Under the pieces are notes generated by a model, which searched no databases, was not told where the DNA came from, and saw nothing but the letters and a program-made list of their open reading frames with translations. From Rhodanobacter glycinis (GTDB taxonomy: Bacteria > Pseudomonadota > Gammaproteobacteria > Xanthomonadales > Rhodanobacteraceae), in assembly GCF_900114325.1 (NCBI RefSeq), contig NZ_FOSR01000002.1:335747-399746 (forward strand): DNA of 64,000 bases, written 5' to 3'. The position numbers and the translations under genes were made by a program. Below are positions 39,544 to 49,821 of the stretch, piece after piece. Within the stretch, counting starts at the first letter, position 1; each line of letters begins with the position of its first letter.

Positions 39544-40535
39544 GCCGTTTCGACTTCCACGCCGCAGCGGAACCGCCGTTCGGCACCCGGCTCCAGCCGG
39601 ATCGCCTCGGCGCAGTCGGGTCGGTTGAAGGCGTTGGCCATGCATTCCATCGGCTCCAGCGCCACGGATTGACGCACGCCACTGCTGATCGTGTCGGCGG
39701 TGAACGTGTGCATCATCCCGCGCTCCTGCCATACCGCGATGGCAAAGCCGCTGGCCGGATCATGCAGGCGCGTGCGGATGCGGCCGTCCGCCTCGATGTC
39801 GAGATCGACATAACCCTGGTCGAGGATGGTGTCGCCGATCACGCGCGGCTCGCGGAAATCCAGCGCCGGTGCGTCGTCCAGCGGCACGTAGGCAGACGCG
39901 CCGGGCAGCGCGATGAGGTTGGCATCGGCGCGCACCAGGACTTCGGCCGGCACCTGCAACACCCAGCTGTCCACCTCGCCCTCGGTCACGCGGAAATACG
40001 GATGCCAACCGAAGAAGCACGGCGCGGCGTTGTCGCCCACGTTGCGCATGCACACCTCCAGCGTGAGGCCGCCGGTGTCCAGCGTGTAAGTCACCGTGAG
40101 ATCGATCGCATGCGGATAACCGGGTTGCGGGCGAATCGCCGAAGTCGTCAGCGCGACATGCGCGGAATGCTCGTCCGCCTGCAACGACGCCACCTCGAAA
40201 TCCACGCCGCGCACGAAGCCATGCCGGCTGGCGCGGGCCGCGCCCTCCACCCCCGGCTGCAGGTCCTGCGTCTGCCCGTCAAAGGTGTAACGCGCGTCGG
40301 CGATGCGCCCGCCGAACGGCACCATGATGGCAAAGCGCGAGCTGGGTCGGGCCACGATCTCCGCCTCGTCGCGATACCCGGCCGCGATATCGAACACGCC
40401 GCCCGCACGCGGCACCTCGAAGCCAATCAGCGCGGCGCCGTGACAGGCGACGCGAACGCGTCGTCCCGCGCCATCCTGCAGCACCACGATCGGCTGTGCG
40501 CCAAGCGTGGCGCGTTCTGCGGCATATCGACCCAT
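39540..40535 (-). CDS. Aldose 1-epimerase family protein
   Basis: 331 aa of the galactose mutarotase-like beta-sandwich fold. Diagnostic segments are RFAIMVPFGGRIADARYTFDG, a catalytic-type His in ASRHGFVRG, FFGWHPYFRV (second His), and a C-terminal EPMECMANAFNRPD. Likely interconverts sugar anomers; the sugar is unknown. ATG at 40535 chosen for AGGA about 9 nt upstream; two Met codons further upstream are possible. Co-transcribed with the PLP gene (ATGA overlap) and divergent from pepN with 68 nt between. Confidence 0.85.
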   Translation of the reverse strand: MGRYAAERATLGAQPIVVLQDGAGRRVRVACHGAALIGFEVPRAGGVFDIAAGYRDEAEIVARPSSRFAIMVPFGGRIADARYTFDGQTQDLQPGVEGAARASRHGFVRGVDFEVASLQADEHSAHVALTTSAIRPQPGYPHAIDLTVTYTLDTGGLTLEVCMRNVGDNAAPCFFGWHPYFRVTEGEVDSWVLQVPAEVLVRADANLIALPGASAYVPLDDAPALDFREPRVIGDTILDQGYVDLDIEADGRIRTRLHDPASGFAIAVWQERGMMHTFTADTISSGVRQSVALEPMECMANAFNRPDCAEAIRLEPGAERRFRCGVEVETA

Positions 40536-40603
40536 CGGCGTTTTCCTGTGCATAACACGCCCCATGTTAGCCTGATCCGATTCCATTTCACCGGTATCCC
40601 CCC

Positions 40604-43255
40604 ATGAGCGCTCGCCCCGAACACACTCCCGCCCCGACCCGACTCAGCGACTACCGCCCCCCGGCCTGGCGCGTCGACGCGGTGCAACTGGACTTCGATC
40701 TTGGCATCGACACCAGCGAAGTCACCGCACGCCTGCAACTGCGCCGCGACGATGCGCAGGACGAGCCGCTGCGGCTGGACGGCGAAGGGCTGGAACTGCT
40801 GTCGATCACGCTGGATGGCGAGGCGTTGGCACCGACCGCCTGGCGCTACGCCGACCACGTGCTGGAAATCGATGGCGCGCGCGACGGCAGCGTGCTGGAA
40901 ACCCGCGTGCGACTGAAACCGGCCGCGAATACCGCGCTGGAAGGCTTGTACCTGTCGGGCTCGCGCGAAGCCGGCTTCCTGCTGACCCAATGCGAGGCGC
41001 AGGGCTTCCGTCACATCACCTTCTTCCCGGATCGCCCCGACGTGCTGGCGACCTATACCGTCACCCTGCGCGCCGATCGCGAGCGCTTCCCGATCCTGCT
41101 GGCCGGCGGCAACCCGGATGGCACCGGCGAACTTGAGGGTGGCCGCCATTGGGCGCGCTTCGTCGACCCGCACCCGAAACCCAGCTACCTGTTCGCGCTG
41201 GTCGCCGGACGGCTGGAAAAGATCGAACGCGACTACACCACCGCCGACGGCCATGCGGTGAAGCTGGTGATGTGGTCCGAAGCCAACGTGATCGACCGCT
41301 GCCATTACGCGCTGGACGCGCTGGAACGCGCGATGCGCTGGGACGAGCAGACCTACGACCGCAATTACGACCTCGACGTGTTCCATGTCGTCGCCACGCA
41401 CGATTTCAACATGGGCGCGATGGAGAACAAGGGCCTCAACATCTTCAACGCCAAGTACCTGCTGGCCGATCCCGACTCCACCACCGACGACGAATACCGC
41501 GCGGTAGAAGCGGTGGTGGCGCACGAGTACTTCCACAACTGGAGCGGCAACCGCGTCACCTGCCGCGACTGGTTCCAGCTGTCGCTGAAGGAAGGCCTCA
41601 CCGTATTCCGCGAGCAGAGTTTCTCGGCCGACATGAATTCCGCGCCACTGAAGCGCATCGAGGATGTCTCGCTGCTACGCCGCGCCCAGTTCACCGAGGA
41701 TGCCGGCCCGCTGGCGCACCCGGTGCGCCCATCCGAGTATCGCGAGATCAACAATTTCTATACCGCCACGGTGTACGAGAAGGGCTCCGAACTGGTGCGC
41801 ATGACCGCCGGCCGGCTCGGTCGCGACGGCTTCCGCCGCGGCATGGACCGCTACTTCGAGCGCAACGACGGCCGCGCCGCCACCATCGAGGATTTCCTCA
41901 CCGCGCTGGGCGAGGCCAACGACATCGACCTCAGCCCCAACCTGGCCTGGTACGGCCAGGCCGGCACACCCCGGCTGAAGGCCCGTGGCGATTACGATGC
42001 CGCGCGCCATCAGTACACACTGACGCTGTCGCAGCACACACCTCCCAGTCACGGCCAGCCGCACAAGCAACCGGTGCCGATTCCGGTGAAGCTGGCCTTG
42101 TTCGGTCACGATGGCCGCATGCTGCCCTTGCATCTGGACGGCCAGGCGGCCGCAGGCGAAACCGAGTCGGTGGTGGTGCTCGATCAGCCCGAACACTCCT
42201 TCGTGTTCCGCGATGTTGCGGAGAAACCCGTACCGTCGCTGCTGCGTGGCTTTTCCGCACCGGTGATCCTGGAGTGCGATTACGCCCCGCACGAACTGGC
42301 GCTGTTGCTGACCCACGACGTGGACGGCTTCAACCGCTGGGAGGCCGGCCAGCAGCTCGCCGCACGCGCCTTCGACGCGCTGCGTGACGGCGGCGACGAC
42401 GCGGCTCCCGTCGCCTGGTGCGATGCGCTCGCCGCGCTGTTCACACTAGCCGAGCTGGACGACGCCCTGCTCGCCGGCCTGCTCACACCACCGGGCGAAC
42501 TCGAGTTGGCCGACCGCCAGCCCGATGCCGACCCTGCGCGCATCCACGCGCTGCGGCAGTCGTTGCTGCAGCGTCTCGCCAGCCGTATCGGCGCTGCGGC
42601 GCTGCATGCGCGTTATCAATCCCTCGCCGCGCCAACCGAACTCGATCTCGGTGCCGCCGGCCAGGGCATGCGCCGGCTCAAGCGGCGCGTGCTGGAACTG
42701 CTCGCCCTGATCGACGCGGAACGCGCCCATGCGCTGGCCGCCGCCCAGTACGACAACGCGCATGGCATGACCGACCGCCTCGCCGCGCTCGACGTGCTGG
42801 TACGCAACCAGGCGACGCAAGGCGATGCCGCGCTGGCGCACTTCCGCGCGCGCTACGACGACAACGCATTAGCGTTGGACAAGTGGTTCATGGTGCAGGC
42901 GCAGATCCCGGGCGAACCGGCACTGGCCCGCGTGCAGGCGCTGGAGGCCGATCCGAAGTTCACGCTGAAGAACCCGAACCGCGCCCGCGCCCTGCTTGGT
43001 ACGTTCGCCAGCGCCAATCCCAGTGGTTTCCACCGTGCCGACGGTGCCGGCTACGTGCTGTTTGCCGAGCGCCTGGCCCAGCTCGACGCACTCAATCCGC
43101 AAATCGCCGCGCGGCTGGCCACGGCATTCAACGGCTGGAAGCGGCTCGAACCGGTACGCCGCGAAGCGGCGCGTGAGGCGATGGCGCAGCTGCTGGGGCG
43201 GCCGGCGTTGTCGCGCAACCTGGGCGAGATCCTGGGCAACATGCTGCAGGACTGA
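40604..43255 (+). CDS. pepN: Aminopeptidase N
   Basis: 883-aa M1 zinc metallopeptidase removing N-terminal residues from peptides in the cytoplasm. GAMENKG (exopeptidase motif) precedes the zinc site HEYFHNW: ligands His307, His311 and Glu330, catalytic Glu308. The C-terminal superhelical ERAP-like domain occupies about residues 540-883. No signal peptide. Length agrees with E. coli PepN. A hairpin CTCGTGCAG/CTGCACGAG at 43277-43302 follows between the convergent ends. Confidence 0.96.
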   Translation: MSARPEHTPAPTRLSDYRPPAWRVDAVQLDFDLGIDTSEVTARLQLRRDDAQDEPLRLDGEGLELLSITLDGEALAPTAWRYADHVLEIDGARDGSVLETRVRLKPAANTALEGLYLSGSREAGFLLTQCEAQGFRHITFFPDRPDVLATYTVTLRADRERFPILLAGGNPDGTGELEGGRHWARFVDPHPKPSYLFALVAGRLEKIERDYTTADGHAVKLVMWSEANVIDRCHYALDALERAMRWDEQTYDRNYDLDVFHVVATHDFNMGAMENKGLNIFNAKYLLADPDSTTDDEYRAVEAVVAHEYFHNWSGNRVTCRDWFQLSLKEGLTVFREQSFSADMNSAPLKRIEDVSLLRRAQFTEDAGPLAHPVRPSEYREINNFYTATVYEKGSELVRMTAGRLGRDGFRRGMDRYFERNDGRAATIEDFLTALGEANDIDLSPNLAWYGQAGTPRLKARGDYDAARHQYTLTLSQHTPPSHGQPHKQPVPIPVKLALFGHDGRMLPLHLDGQAAAGETESVVVLDQPEHSFVFRDVAEKPVPSLLRGFSAPVILECDYAPHELALLLTHDVDGFNRWEAGQQLAARAFDALRDGGDDAAPVAWCDALAALFTLAELDDALLAGLLTPPGELELADRQPDADPARIHALRQSLLQRLASRIGAAALHARYQSLAAPTELDLGAAGQGMRRLKRRVLELLALIDAERAHALAAAQYDNAHGMTDRLAALDVLVRNQATQGDAALAHFRARYDDNALALDKWFMVQAQIPGEPALARVQALEADPKFTLKNPNRARALLGTFASANPSGFHRADGAGYVLFAERLAQLDALNPQIAARLATAFNGWKRLEPVRREAAREAMAQLLGRPALSRNLGEILGNMLQD

Positions 43256-43314
43256 GCCGACGGCTCATTCCCGGCCACTCGTGCAGACTCTCGCCTGCAC
43301 GAGCGGCGGCGGCA

Positions 43315-43500
43315 TCAGACCGCCAGGTGCATCAGTTCGTCGCGCAGATGGCTCATCTTGCTCTGCAGGCGCGACAGCAGTTGCTCCTGCTTGGCCATCT
43401 CGTTCTGATTCAGGTAATCCATCGCCATCTCGACCTTGCCGATCTCGATCAGCAGGTCATGGTGCATGTATACCGGCGCAATTTCGTTGTTGAAGTCCAT
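43315..43500 (-). CDS. Small helical protein of unknown function (61 aa)
   Basis: MDFNNEIAPVYMHHDLLIEI begins a 61-aa acidic, fully helical protein with heptad-like Leu/Met spacing (LLSRLQSKMSHLRDELMHL), so a coiled coil is likely. The ATG at 43500 has GAGGTGATGG in front; the 28-codon upstream extension lacks a ribosome site. No recognised family. The balanced, protein-like composition against a GC-rich background supports a real gene. Confidence 0.6.
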   Translation of the reverse strand: MDFNNEIAPVYMHHDLLIEIGKVEMAMDYLNQNEMAKQEQLLSRLQSKMSHLRDELMHLAV

Positions 43501-44161
43501 GCCATCACCTCGTTCTCTGTTGCCTCCGAGGCGTTGCATCAGGCATGCCAAAAACGTGATGAACATCACATCGAAAATGGTCATGGATCACAAGCTGACA
43601 CACCGCGTCAGCTGCTGCCGCGATCCGACACAAAACCGCGTTCTAGTCACTTCGTGTTCACGCGCGCGGCGGCATGATCAATCCACGCTTGAGGCAGCGA
43701 AGGCTGCTTGACGGCAACCGCATTCACGGTTTCTGGCGCCCGGCAACACGGTCATCCTGGATTCCCCCTGTTCCTGAGACCGCCGGGCGCCAGATCTCTC
43801 TCGCAAGGCAGGAAACCGCGCACGACGCGGTTTTTTTGTGCCCGGAGCCAGGCTGGGGATGGCTTCGCGAGGAAGCCAACCCCGAAAAAAGTGACGGCGC
43901 CCAAGGAAACCCGGGGCGCCGCCATGCTTCCTCTCCCGGCACGCAATCGAACCCCTGTCCGTCCGATCTCGGCGCGCGTTGACCGCGCAGCGTCTGCCCG
44001 TGAAAGTGCAATTCAGAGGAAGCACGAGGCGTGCCACCGACGACGCCTGTCGCCCGACCGGGCTTCGGAGTTACCATAACGGCTTGTTTTCACTGGAATC
44101 CGGCCTGGCGAACCACGCACACGTCGGCATTCCCGTCCTGCGCGCCTGCCGAGAACCGTCC
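43501..44161. other. 660-nt gap holding a candidate small RNA and the mnmG upstream region
   Basis: No convincing gene. It contains a short palindrome GCTGAC/GTCAGC near 43594-43612, the structured segment 43733-43837, and about 300 nt of unstructured sequence before the duplicated mnmG start. Open frames here are Arg-rich shadows. Confidence 0.45.
43733..43837 (+). ncRNA. Candidate small RNA ending in an intrinsic terminator
   Basis: A perfect 12-bp stem CTGGCGCCCGGC / GCCGGGCGCCAG (43733-43744 with 43782-43793) encloses a 37-nt loop that contains a weaker GGTC/GACC pairing. Twenty nt later AACCGCG-CACGA-CGCGGTT is followed by seven T (43814-43837), a textbook terminator. No ORF ends here in the plus direction, so a short transcript is the simplest explanation. 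No promoter was convincingly located, and no known RNA family was recognised. Confidence 0.35.
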
Positions 44162-44362
44162 ATGCTCCACCCCAACCACTACGACGTGATCGTGATCGGC
44201 GGCGGGCGAACCACGTTGGCCGCAGGCCAGGTGGGCTGCCAGTGGCAGGCCACCCGTGGTGAGCGGCCGAGGCAGGACTGCCGAGGACCGGGCGACTTGG
44301 CGAGGCCAGGAAGGCCGAGTCTAGTCGCCGCCGTGGCCCCCAAGTTCATACCGAGTCCATGA
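44162..44362 (+). CDS. Upstream ORF made from a duplicated mnmG start
   Basis: 66 codons. The first 15 ([15 protein letters not shown]) repeat the start of mnmG with only two synonymous differences; the rest is Arg/Pro/Gly-rich with no protein character. Its TGA (44360-44362) overlaps the mnmG ATG at 44359 (ATGA), so ribosomes starting at the duplicated site could terminate and restart at mnmG. Either a vestigial fragment or a translated control ORF; the peptide itself is probably not functional. Confidence 0.5.
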   Translation: MLHPNHYDVIVIGGGRTTLAAGQVGCQWQATRGERPRQDCRGPGDLARPGRPSLVAAVAPKFIPSP

Positions 44363-44364
44363 CC
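44206..44364. repeat. Structured insert flanked by a 44-bp direct duplication
   Basis: 44162-44205 and 44365-44408 are direct repeats (42 of 44 identical). The 159 nt between them fold into at least two strong hairpins: 44230-44254 (GGTGG..TGCC with GGCA..CCACC) and 44291-44329 (GGCGACT ... AGTCGCC, with GGCC/GGCC inside). No transposase and no obvious terminal repeats of the insert are seen. Confidence 0.55.
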
Positions 44365-46239
44365 ATGCTCCACCCCAACCACTATGACGTGATCGTGATC
44401 GGCGGTGGCCACGCCGGCACCGAGGCCGCGCTGGCCGCCGCGCGGACGGGTGCGCGCACCCTGCTGCTCAGCCACAACATCGAGACGATCGGCCAGATGA
44501 GCTGCAATCCGGCCATCGGCGGCATCGGCAAGGGGCACCTGGTCAAGGAAATCGATGCGCTGGGCGGCGCCATGGCGCACGCGGCCGACCTTGCCGGCAT
44601 CCAGTGGCGCACGCTGAATGCGTCCAAGGGCCCGGCGGTGCGCGCCACCCGCTGCCAGGCCGACCGTGCGCTGTACAAGGCGGCGATCCGGCACATCGTG
44701 GAATCGCAGCCGAACCTGGACCTGTTCCAGCAGGCGGCGGATGACCTGATCCTCGAAGGCGGTCGCGTCACCGGCGTGGTGACGCAAATGGGCGTTTCCT
44801 TCCGCGCCGGGTCGGTTGTGCTCACGGCGGGCACCTTCCTGGCCGGCAAGATCCATATCGGCCCGGCCCAGTACGCCGGTGGCCGCGCCGGCGATCCGCC
44901 CGCCAGCACACTCGCCCAGCGCTTGCGCGAACTGCCGCTGGGCGTCGATCGCCTGAAGACCGGCACGCCGCCGCGGATCGATCGTCGCAGCATCGACTTC
45001 AGCGAGCTGGAAGAGCAGCACGGCGACGATCCCGCTCCGGTGTTTTCCTACCTCGGCTCGCGCGATGACCATCCGCGCCAGGTGAGCTGCTGGATCACGC
45101 ACACCAGCGAACGCACGCACGAGATCATCCGTGGCGCACTGGACCGTTCGCCGCTGTACACCGGCCAGATCGAAGGCGTCGGCCCGCGCTACTGCCCGTC
45201 GATCGAGGACAAGGTGGTGCGCTTCGCGGAAAAGAATTCGCACCAGATCTTCATCGAGCCGGAAGGACTGGACAGCGTCGAGATCTACCCCAACGGCATC
45301 TCCACCTCGCTGCCGTTCGACGTGCAGCTGGACGTGGTGCACTCGATCAAGGGTTTCGAACGCGCGCACATCACCCGCCCCGGCTACGCCATCGAATACG
45401 ACTACTTCGACCCGCGCGGCCTGCAGCCATGGCTGGAGACCAAGACCATCCCCGGCCTGTATTTCGCCGGCCAGATCAACGGCACCACCGGTTACGAGGA
45501 AGCCGCCGCACAAGGCCTGCTCGCCGGCCTGAACGCCGCACGGGCCACACAGGGCAAGGCGCCGTGGTTCCCGCGTCGCGACGAAGCCTATCTCGGCGTG
45601 CTGGTCGACGACCTCACCAGCAACGGCACCATCGAGCCGTACCGCATGTTCACCTCGCGCGCCGAATACCGGCTGCATCTGCGCGAGGACAACGCCGACC
45701 TGCGCCTCACCGAAAAGGGTTTCGAACTGGGCGTGGTACCGCAGGCGCGCTTCGACGCATTGCGCGCCAAGCGCGACGCCGTGGAACGCGAAACCCAGCG
45801 TCTTGGCGCGCTATGGGCCGCGCCAGCCAACGCGCTGGGCGCCGCCATCGAACGGCAGTTGGGCATCACGCTCAGCCGCGAGACCAACGCGCTGGACCTG
45901 CTGCGTCGTCCCGAACTCGATTACGCCGGCCTCACCACGGTGGACGGCCTCGGTCCCGCCGTCGAGCGTGCGGACGTCGCCGCCCAGGTCGAGGTGCAGG
46001 TGAAATACGCCGGCTACCTGGAGCGCCAGCGCGAGGAAATCGCGCGCCAGCGTCGCCACGAACACACCGCCATTCCAGCCAGCTTCGACTACGACACGGT
46101 GCGCGGCCTGTCCGCCGAGGTGCTGCTCAAGCTCAAGCGCAGCCAACCGGCCACGCTTGGCCAGGCGGCGCGGATCAGTGGCGTCACCCCCGCAGCGATC
46201 TCGCTGCTGCTGGTGCATCTGAAGCGCCACGCGGCCTGA
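44359..46239 (+). CDS. mnmG: tRNA uridine 5-carboxymethylaminomethyl modification enzyme, FAD subunit
   Basis: With MnmE it makes cmnm5U34 in tRNA using FAD and methylene-tetrahydrofolate. 626 aa: FAD-binding [17 protein letters not shown] at residues 15-31, [32 protein letters not shown], and the C-terminal helical MnmE-binding region from about 540. Length is normal. Start is ATG 44359 or 44365; neither has a Shine-Dalgarno, consistent with coupling to the upstream duplicated ORF through the ATGA overlap. Confidence 0.95.
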   Translation: MTMLHPNHYDVIVIGGGHAGTEAALAAARTGARTLLLSHNIETIGQMSCNPAIGGIGKGHLVKEIDALGGAMAHAADLAGIQWRTLNASKGPAVRATRCQADRALYKAAIRHIVESQPNLDLFQQAADDLILEGGRVTGVVTQMGVSFRAGSVVLTAGTFLAGKIHIGPAQYAGGRAGDPPASTLAQRLRELPLGVDRLKTGTPPRIDRRSIDFSELEEQHGDDPAPVFSYLGSRDDHPRQVSCWITHTSERTHEIIRGALDRSPLYTGQIEGVGPRYCPSIEDKVVRFAEKNSHQIFIEPEGLDSVEIYPNGISTSLPFDVQLDVVHSIKGFERAHITRPGYAIEYDYFDPRGLQPWLETKTIPGLYFAGQINGTTGYEEAAAQGLLAGLNAARATQGKAPWFPRRDEAYLGVLVDDLTSNGTIEPYRMFTSRAEYRLHLREDNADLRLTEKGFELGVVPQARFDALRAKRDAVERETQRLGALWAAPANALGAAIERQLGITLSRETNALDLLRRPELDYAGLTTVDGLGPAVERADVAAQVEVQVKYAGYLERQREEIARQRRHEHTAIPASFDYDTVRGLSAEVLLKLKRSQPATLGQAARISGVTPAAISLLLVHLKRHAA

Positions 46240-46274
46240 GCCCATCCCATGCTCCGCCTTCAAGGGCGACGGCT

Positions 46275-46352
46275 GTAGGAGCGCACCCTGTGCGCGAAAG
46301 CTTTGGCGCCTGATCGAAGCCAAGAGCGTTCGCGCACAGGGTGCGCTCCTAC
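46275..46352. repeat. REP-type inverted repeat (GTAGGAGCGCACC family)
   Basis: Perfect 23-bp arms, GTAGGAGCGCACCCTGTGCG(CGA) at 46275-46297 and its reverse complement at 46330-46352, with a 32-nt loop. This sequence type is common as an extragenic palindrome in pseudomonads and xanthomonads. It lies between mnmG and the RDD gene and may also terminate transcription. Confidence 0.85.
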
Positions 46353-46438
46353 CCGACGACGCAAGCCAACGGCATGCAGCCTTTGCTGGCACTCGTGGCA
46401 TCATGGCGCCTGAAACCTAACCAGCATGGGAGCAGGCG

Positions 46439-47230
46439 ATGGAAGTTTGGATCGGGCGGGACGGCGAGCGGCACGGCCCCTACAAGGAAGCGGACGTGCG
46501 GCAATGGCTGCGCAGCGGGCAAGTCAGCCGCGAGGACCTGGCCTGGTACGACGGCCTGGCCGACTGGCAGCCGCTGTCGGTGCTGTTCCCCGATGAAGTG
46601 CGTGCGCCCGCTCCCGCGCCCGCGGAAGCCAGCGAGACTCCGGCTTTCACCGCTCCGCCGGTGGCCGCGCCGCTGCCGCGCACCACCTCGGCCGCGCTGG
46701 AGGATTACGCCGGTTTCTGGAAGCGCTTCGGCGCCTGGGTGATCGACTACCTGATCCTGATGGTGCCGATCACCATCATCGCCGTCTCGATGGGCGCCAC
46801 CGCTGCGTTCGAACATTTCATGGCGCAGATGCACAGTGGTACCGCACCGGCAGTCGCCGCCGCAGAGTACGGCAAGGCGGTCCGACCCGCCACGATCATC
46901 GCCATGATCATCGGCTTCATCTATTACGTCGCCTTTGAATGCTCGAAGCTGCAGGCAACGCCCGGCAAGCTGGCCGTAGGCATGCGCGTCACCGACTTGA
47001 ACGGACAACGCCTCGGTGTCGGCCGCAGCGTGGCCCGCAACGTCATCCGGCTGGTCAACGTGATCACCGCGCTGCTGCCTTTCATCTGCTACATCGTCAC
47101 CGCGTGGACCGAGCGCAAGCAGGGCCTGCACGACATGATGGCCAAGACCCTGGTGCTGAACGGCCGCGCCAGCGAGTTCCACGATGCACCCGTGCAGCCC
47201 TCCACGGGCGGCGGTTCGTTCAACGCCTGA
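46439..47230 (+). CDS. GYF_2/RDD domain membrane protein
   Basis: 263 aa. Residues 1-55 form a GYF_2-like domain ([33 protein letters not shown]), a short peptide-binding module; a Pro/Ala linker leads to an RDD domain (about 90-250) with three or four membrane helices starting [16 protein letters not shown] and the conserved [14 protein letters not shown] proteins are membrane proteins of unclear, possibly transport-related role. The ATG at 46439 has GGGAGCAGG upstream. Monocistronic. Confidence 0.85.
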   Translation: MEVWIGRDGERHGPYKEADVRQWLRSGQVSREDLAWYDGLADWQPLSVLFPDEVRAPAPAPAEASETPAFTAPPVAAPLPRTTSAALEDYAGFWKRFGAWVIDYLILMVPITIIAVSMGATAAFEHFMAQMHSGTAPAVAAAEYGKAVRPATIIAMIIGFIYYVAFECSKLQATPGKLAVGMRVTDLNGQRLGVGRSVARNVIRLVNVITALLPFICYIVTAWTERKQGLHDMMAKTLVLNGRASEFHDAPVQPSTGGGSFNA

Positions 47231-47385
47231 TTCCGCGTCGACCGTCACGGCGCCGGCACCTCGCCGGCGCCGTTTTCGTTTGCCGCGCGCGCGCCCGCAC
47301 AACGACGGCAGGAGACGGCTTGCTATCATCGCAGGCTTGTCCGCCTCGTCGGTTTGATTCACCTGCAAGGAATATTTCCAGCCTC

Positions 47386-49713
47386 ATGCCCAGCATCGAA
47401 CAACGCATTGCCCAGGACATCGCCGCCAAGACCGAACAGGTGCGCGCGGCGGTCGAACTGCTCGACGGCGGCGCCACCGTGCCGTTCATCGCGCGCTATC
47501 GCAAGGAAGTCACCGGCGGGCTGGACGACACCCAGCTGCGCCTGCTGGAAGAGCGCCTGCGCTACCTGCGCGAACTGGAAGAGCGCCGCGAGGCGATCCT
47601 CGCCAGCGTCGAGGAACAAGGCAAGCTCAGCGATGCACTGAAGAACGACATCCTCGCCGCCGACACCAAGGCGCGGCTGGAGGATCTGTACCTGCCCTAC
47701 AAGCCCAAGCGCCGCACCAAGGCGCAGATTGCCCGCGAGGCGGGGCTGGAGCCGCTGGCGCTGGGTTTGCGCGAAGATCCCTCGCAGTCGCCGGAAGCGG
47801 TGGCCGCATCGTTCGTCGACGGCGACAAGGGCGTGGCCGACGTGCGCGTCGCACTGGATGGCGCGCGCGCGATCCTGATGGAAAGCATTGCCGAAGATGC
47901 CACGCTGGTCGGCGAGCTGCGCGACTGGTTGTGGTCGAGCGGTCAGATCCGCGCCAAGCTGATCGAAGGCAAGGAAAACGAGGGCGCGAAATTCCGCGAC
48001 TACTTCGACCACGTCGAGCCGATCGGCAAGATTCCCTCGCACCGCCTGCTCGCCCTGATGCGCGCGCGCAACGAAGGCATCATCGACCTGGAGCTCAGCC
48101 CGGCGCTGGATGCCGAGCAAGGTCACGCCGAAGGCGAAGGTCGTGTCGCCGCGCACGCCAACATCCATGACCGCGGCCGCCCGGCCGACGCGTGGCTGCG
48201 CGAAACGGTGCGCCTGACCTGGCGCGTGAAGCTGCACCTGCACCTCACCCTCGACCTGTTCGGCCGCGTGCGCGAAGGCGCCGAGGACGAGGCCATCCGC
48301 GTGTTCGGCGACAACCTGAAAGACCTGATGCTGGCCGCGCCGGCCGGCGCGAAGACGGTGATGGGGCTGGACCCGGGCATCCGCACCGGCTGCAAGGTCG
48401 CCGTGGTCGACGCCACCGGCAAAGTGCTGGCGACCGACACGATCTACCCGCTGGAACCGAAGCGGCAGTGGAACGAATCGCTGGCCTCGCTGGCGCGGCT
48501 GTGCAAGCAGCATCACGTCGACCTGATCTCGATCGGCAACGGCACCGGCTCGCGCGAAACCGACAAGCTGGCCGGCGAACTGATCAAGGGCCTGGCCAAG
48601 GCCGACGCCTCGCACACGATCGCCAAGATCGTGGTCAGCGAAGCGGGCGCCTCGGTCTACTCGGCCTCCGAAACGGCGGCGAAGGAATTCCCGAACCTGG
48701 ACGTGACCTTGCGCGGCGCGGTCTCGATCGCACGTCGCCTGCAAGACCCGCTGGCCGAACTGGTGAAGATCGAGCCGAAGGCGATCGGCGTGGGCCAATA
48801 CCAGCACGACGTCAACCAGATCAAGCTCGCGCGTGCACTCGACGCCCGCGTCGAGGACTGCGTGAACGCGGTCGGTGTCGACGTCAACACCGCGTCTGCT
48901 GCGCTGCTTTCCCGCGTGGCCGGCCTCAGCGCCAGCGTGGCCGAAAACGTGGTCAAGCATCGTGACGCCAACGGCCCGTTTGCCAACCGCAAGGCCTTGC
49001 TCAAGGTTCCGCGCCTGGGCGACAAAGCCTTCGAGCAATGCGCCGGCTTCCTGCGCGTGCCCGCCGGCGACAACCCGCTGGACGCCAGTTCGGTACATCC
49101 GGAAGCCTATCCGGTGGTCGAGCGCATCATCGCCCAGTGTGGTCGCGAGGTGCGCAACATCATCGGCGACACCGGCTTCCTGCGGGGCCTCAAGCCCGAG
49201 CAATACACCGATGAGAAGTTCGGCGTGCCCACGGTACGCGACATCCTCAAGGAACTGGAAAAACCCGGCCGCGACCCGCGTCCGGAATTCGTCGCGCCGA
49301 CGTTCGCCGAAGGCGTCGAGGACGTGAAGGACCTGAAGCCCGGCATGATCCTGGAAGGTCGCGTCACCAACGTGGCCGCATTCGGTGCGTTCGTCGACAT
49401 CGGCGTGCATCAGGACGGGCTGGTCCACGTCTCCGCACTGTCGCACACCTTCGTCAAGGATCCACGCGACGCGGTGAAGGCCGGCGACATCGTCAAGGTC
49501 AAGGTGATGGAGGTGGACATCCCGCGCCAGCGCATCGGCCTGTCGATGCGGCTGGACGACGAGCCCGGAGAGACTCGCGGCGGTCGCCCCGGTACCGGCG
49601 ATGATCACTCGGCCCAGCGTGGACGTCGCAGCCCTCCGGCACCGCCCAAAGCGACCCCGGCGCCTGCCAACAGCGCCTTCGCCGATGCGCTTTCGCGCGC
49701 GTTGAAAAACTGA
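47386..49713 (+). CDS. tex: Tex family RNA-binding transcription accessory protein
   Basis: 775 aa. N-terminal helical Tex domain ([45 protein letters not shown]), RNase H-like YqgF domain ([20 protein letters not shown]), helix-hairpin-helix region, and a C-terminal S1 RNA-binding domain ([20 protein letters not shown]). A Pro/Ala-rich tail follows. Tex binds nucleic acid, contacts transcribing RNA polymerase and affects expression of various genes. ATG 47386 with AAGGAA in front; the longer upstream extension is a shadow of the RDD gene. Confidence 0.95.
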   Translation: MPSIEQRIAQDIAAKTEQVRAAVELLDGGATVPFIARYRKEVTGGLDDTQLRLLEERLRYLRELEERREAILASVEEQGKLSDALKNDILAADTKARLEDLYLPYKPKRRTKAQIAREAGLEPLALGLREDPSQSPEAVAASFVDGDKGVADVRVALDGARAILMESIAEDATLVGELRDWLWSSGQIRAKLIEGKENEGAKFRDYFDHVEPIGKIPSHRLLALMRARNEGIIDLELSPALDAEQGHAEGEGRVAAHANIHDRGRPADAWLRETVRLTWRVKLHLHLTLDLFGRVREGAEDEAIRVFGDNLKDLMLAAPAGAKTVMGLDPGIRTGCKVAVVDATGKVLATDTIYPLEPKRQWNESLASLARLCKQHHVDLISIGNGTGSRETDKLAGELIKGLAKADASHTIAKIVVSEAGASVYSASETAAKEFPNLDVTLRGAVSIARRLQDPLAELVKIEPKAIGVGQYQHDVNQIKLARALDARVEDCVNAVGVDVNTASAALLSRVAGLSASVAENVVKHRDANGPFANRKALLKVPRLGDKAFEQCAGFLRVPAGDNPLDASSVHPEAYPVVERIIAQCGREVRNIIGDTGFLRGLKPEQYTDEKFGVPTVRDILKELEKPGRDPRPEFVAPTFAEGVEDVKDLKPGMILEGRVTNVAAFGAFVDIGVHQDGLVHVSALSHTFVKDPRDAVKAGDIVKVKVMEVDIPRQRIGLSMRLDDEPGETRGGRPGTGDDHSAQRGRRSPPAPPKATPAPANSAFADALSRALKN

Positions 49714-49821
49714 TATCGCCGGCATGTTGCGTGGAACCGCAGCGCAGCATGCGCAGACGTATGGAATGCGTCAGGATAAGCCCTGACCTAACTTCTCGAT
49801 AACAAACGCAGGAGCACCACC

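Noticed and set aside
43733..43837. 6S RNA, SRP RNA or tmRNA identity for the structured segment
   Set aside because: None of the conserved sequences or overall shapes of these RNAs could be recognised.
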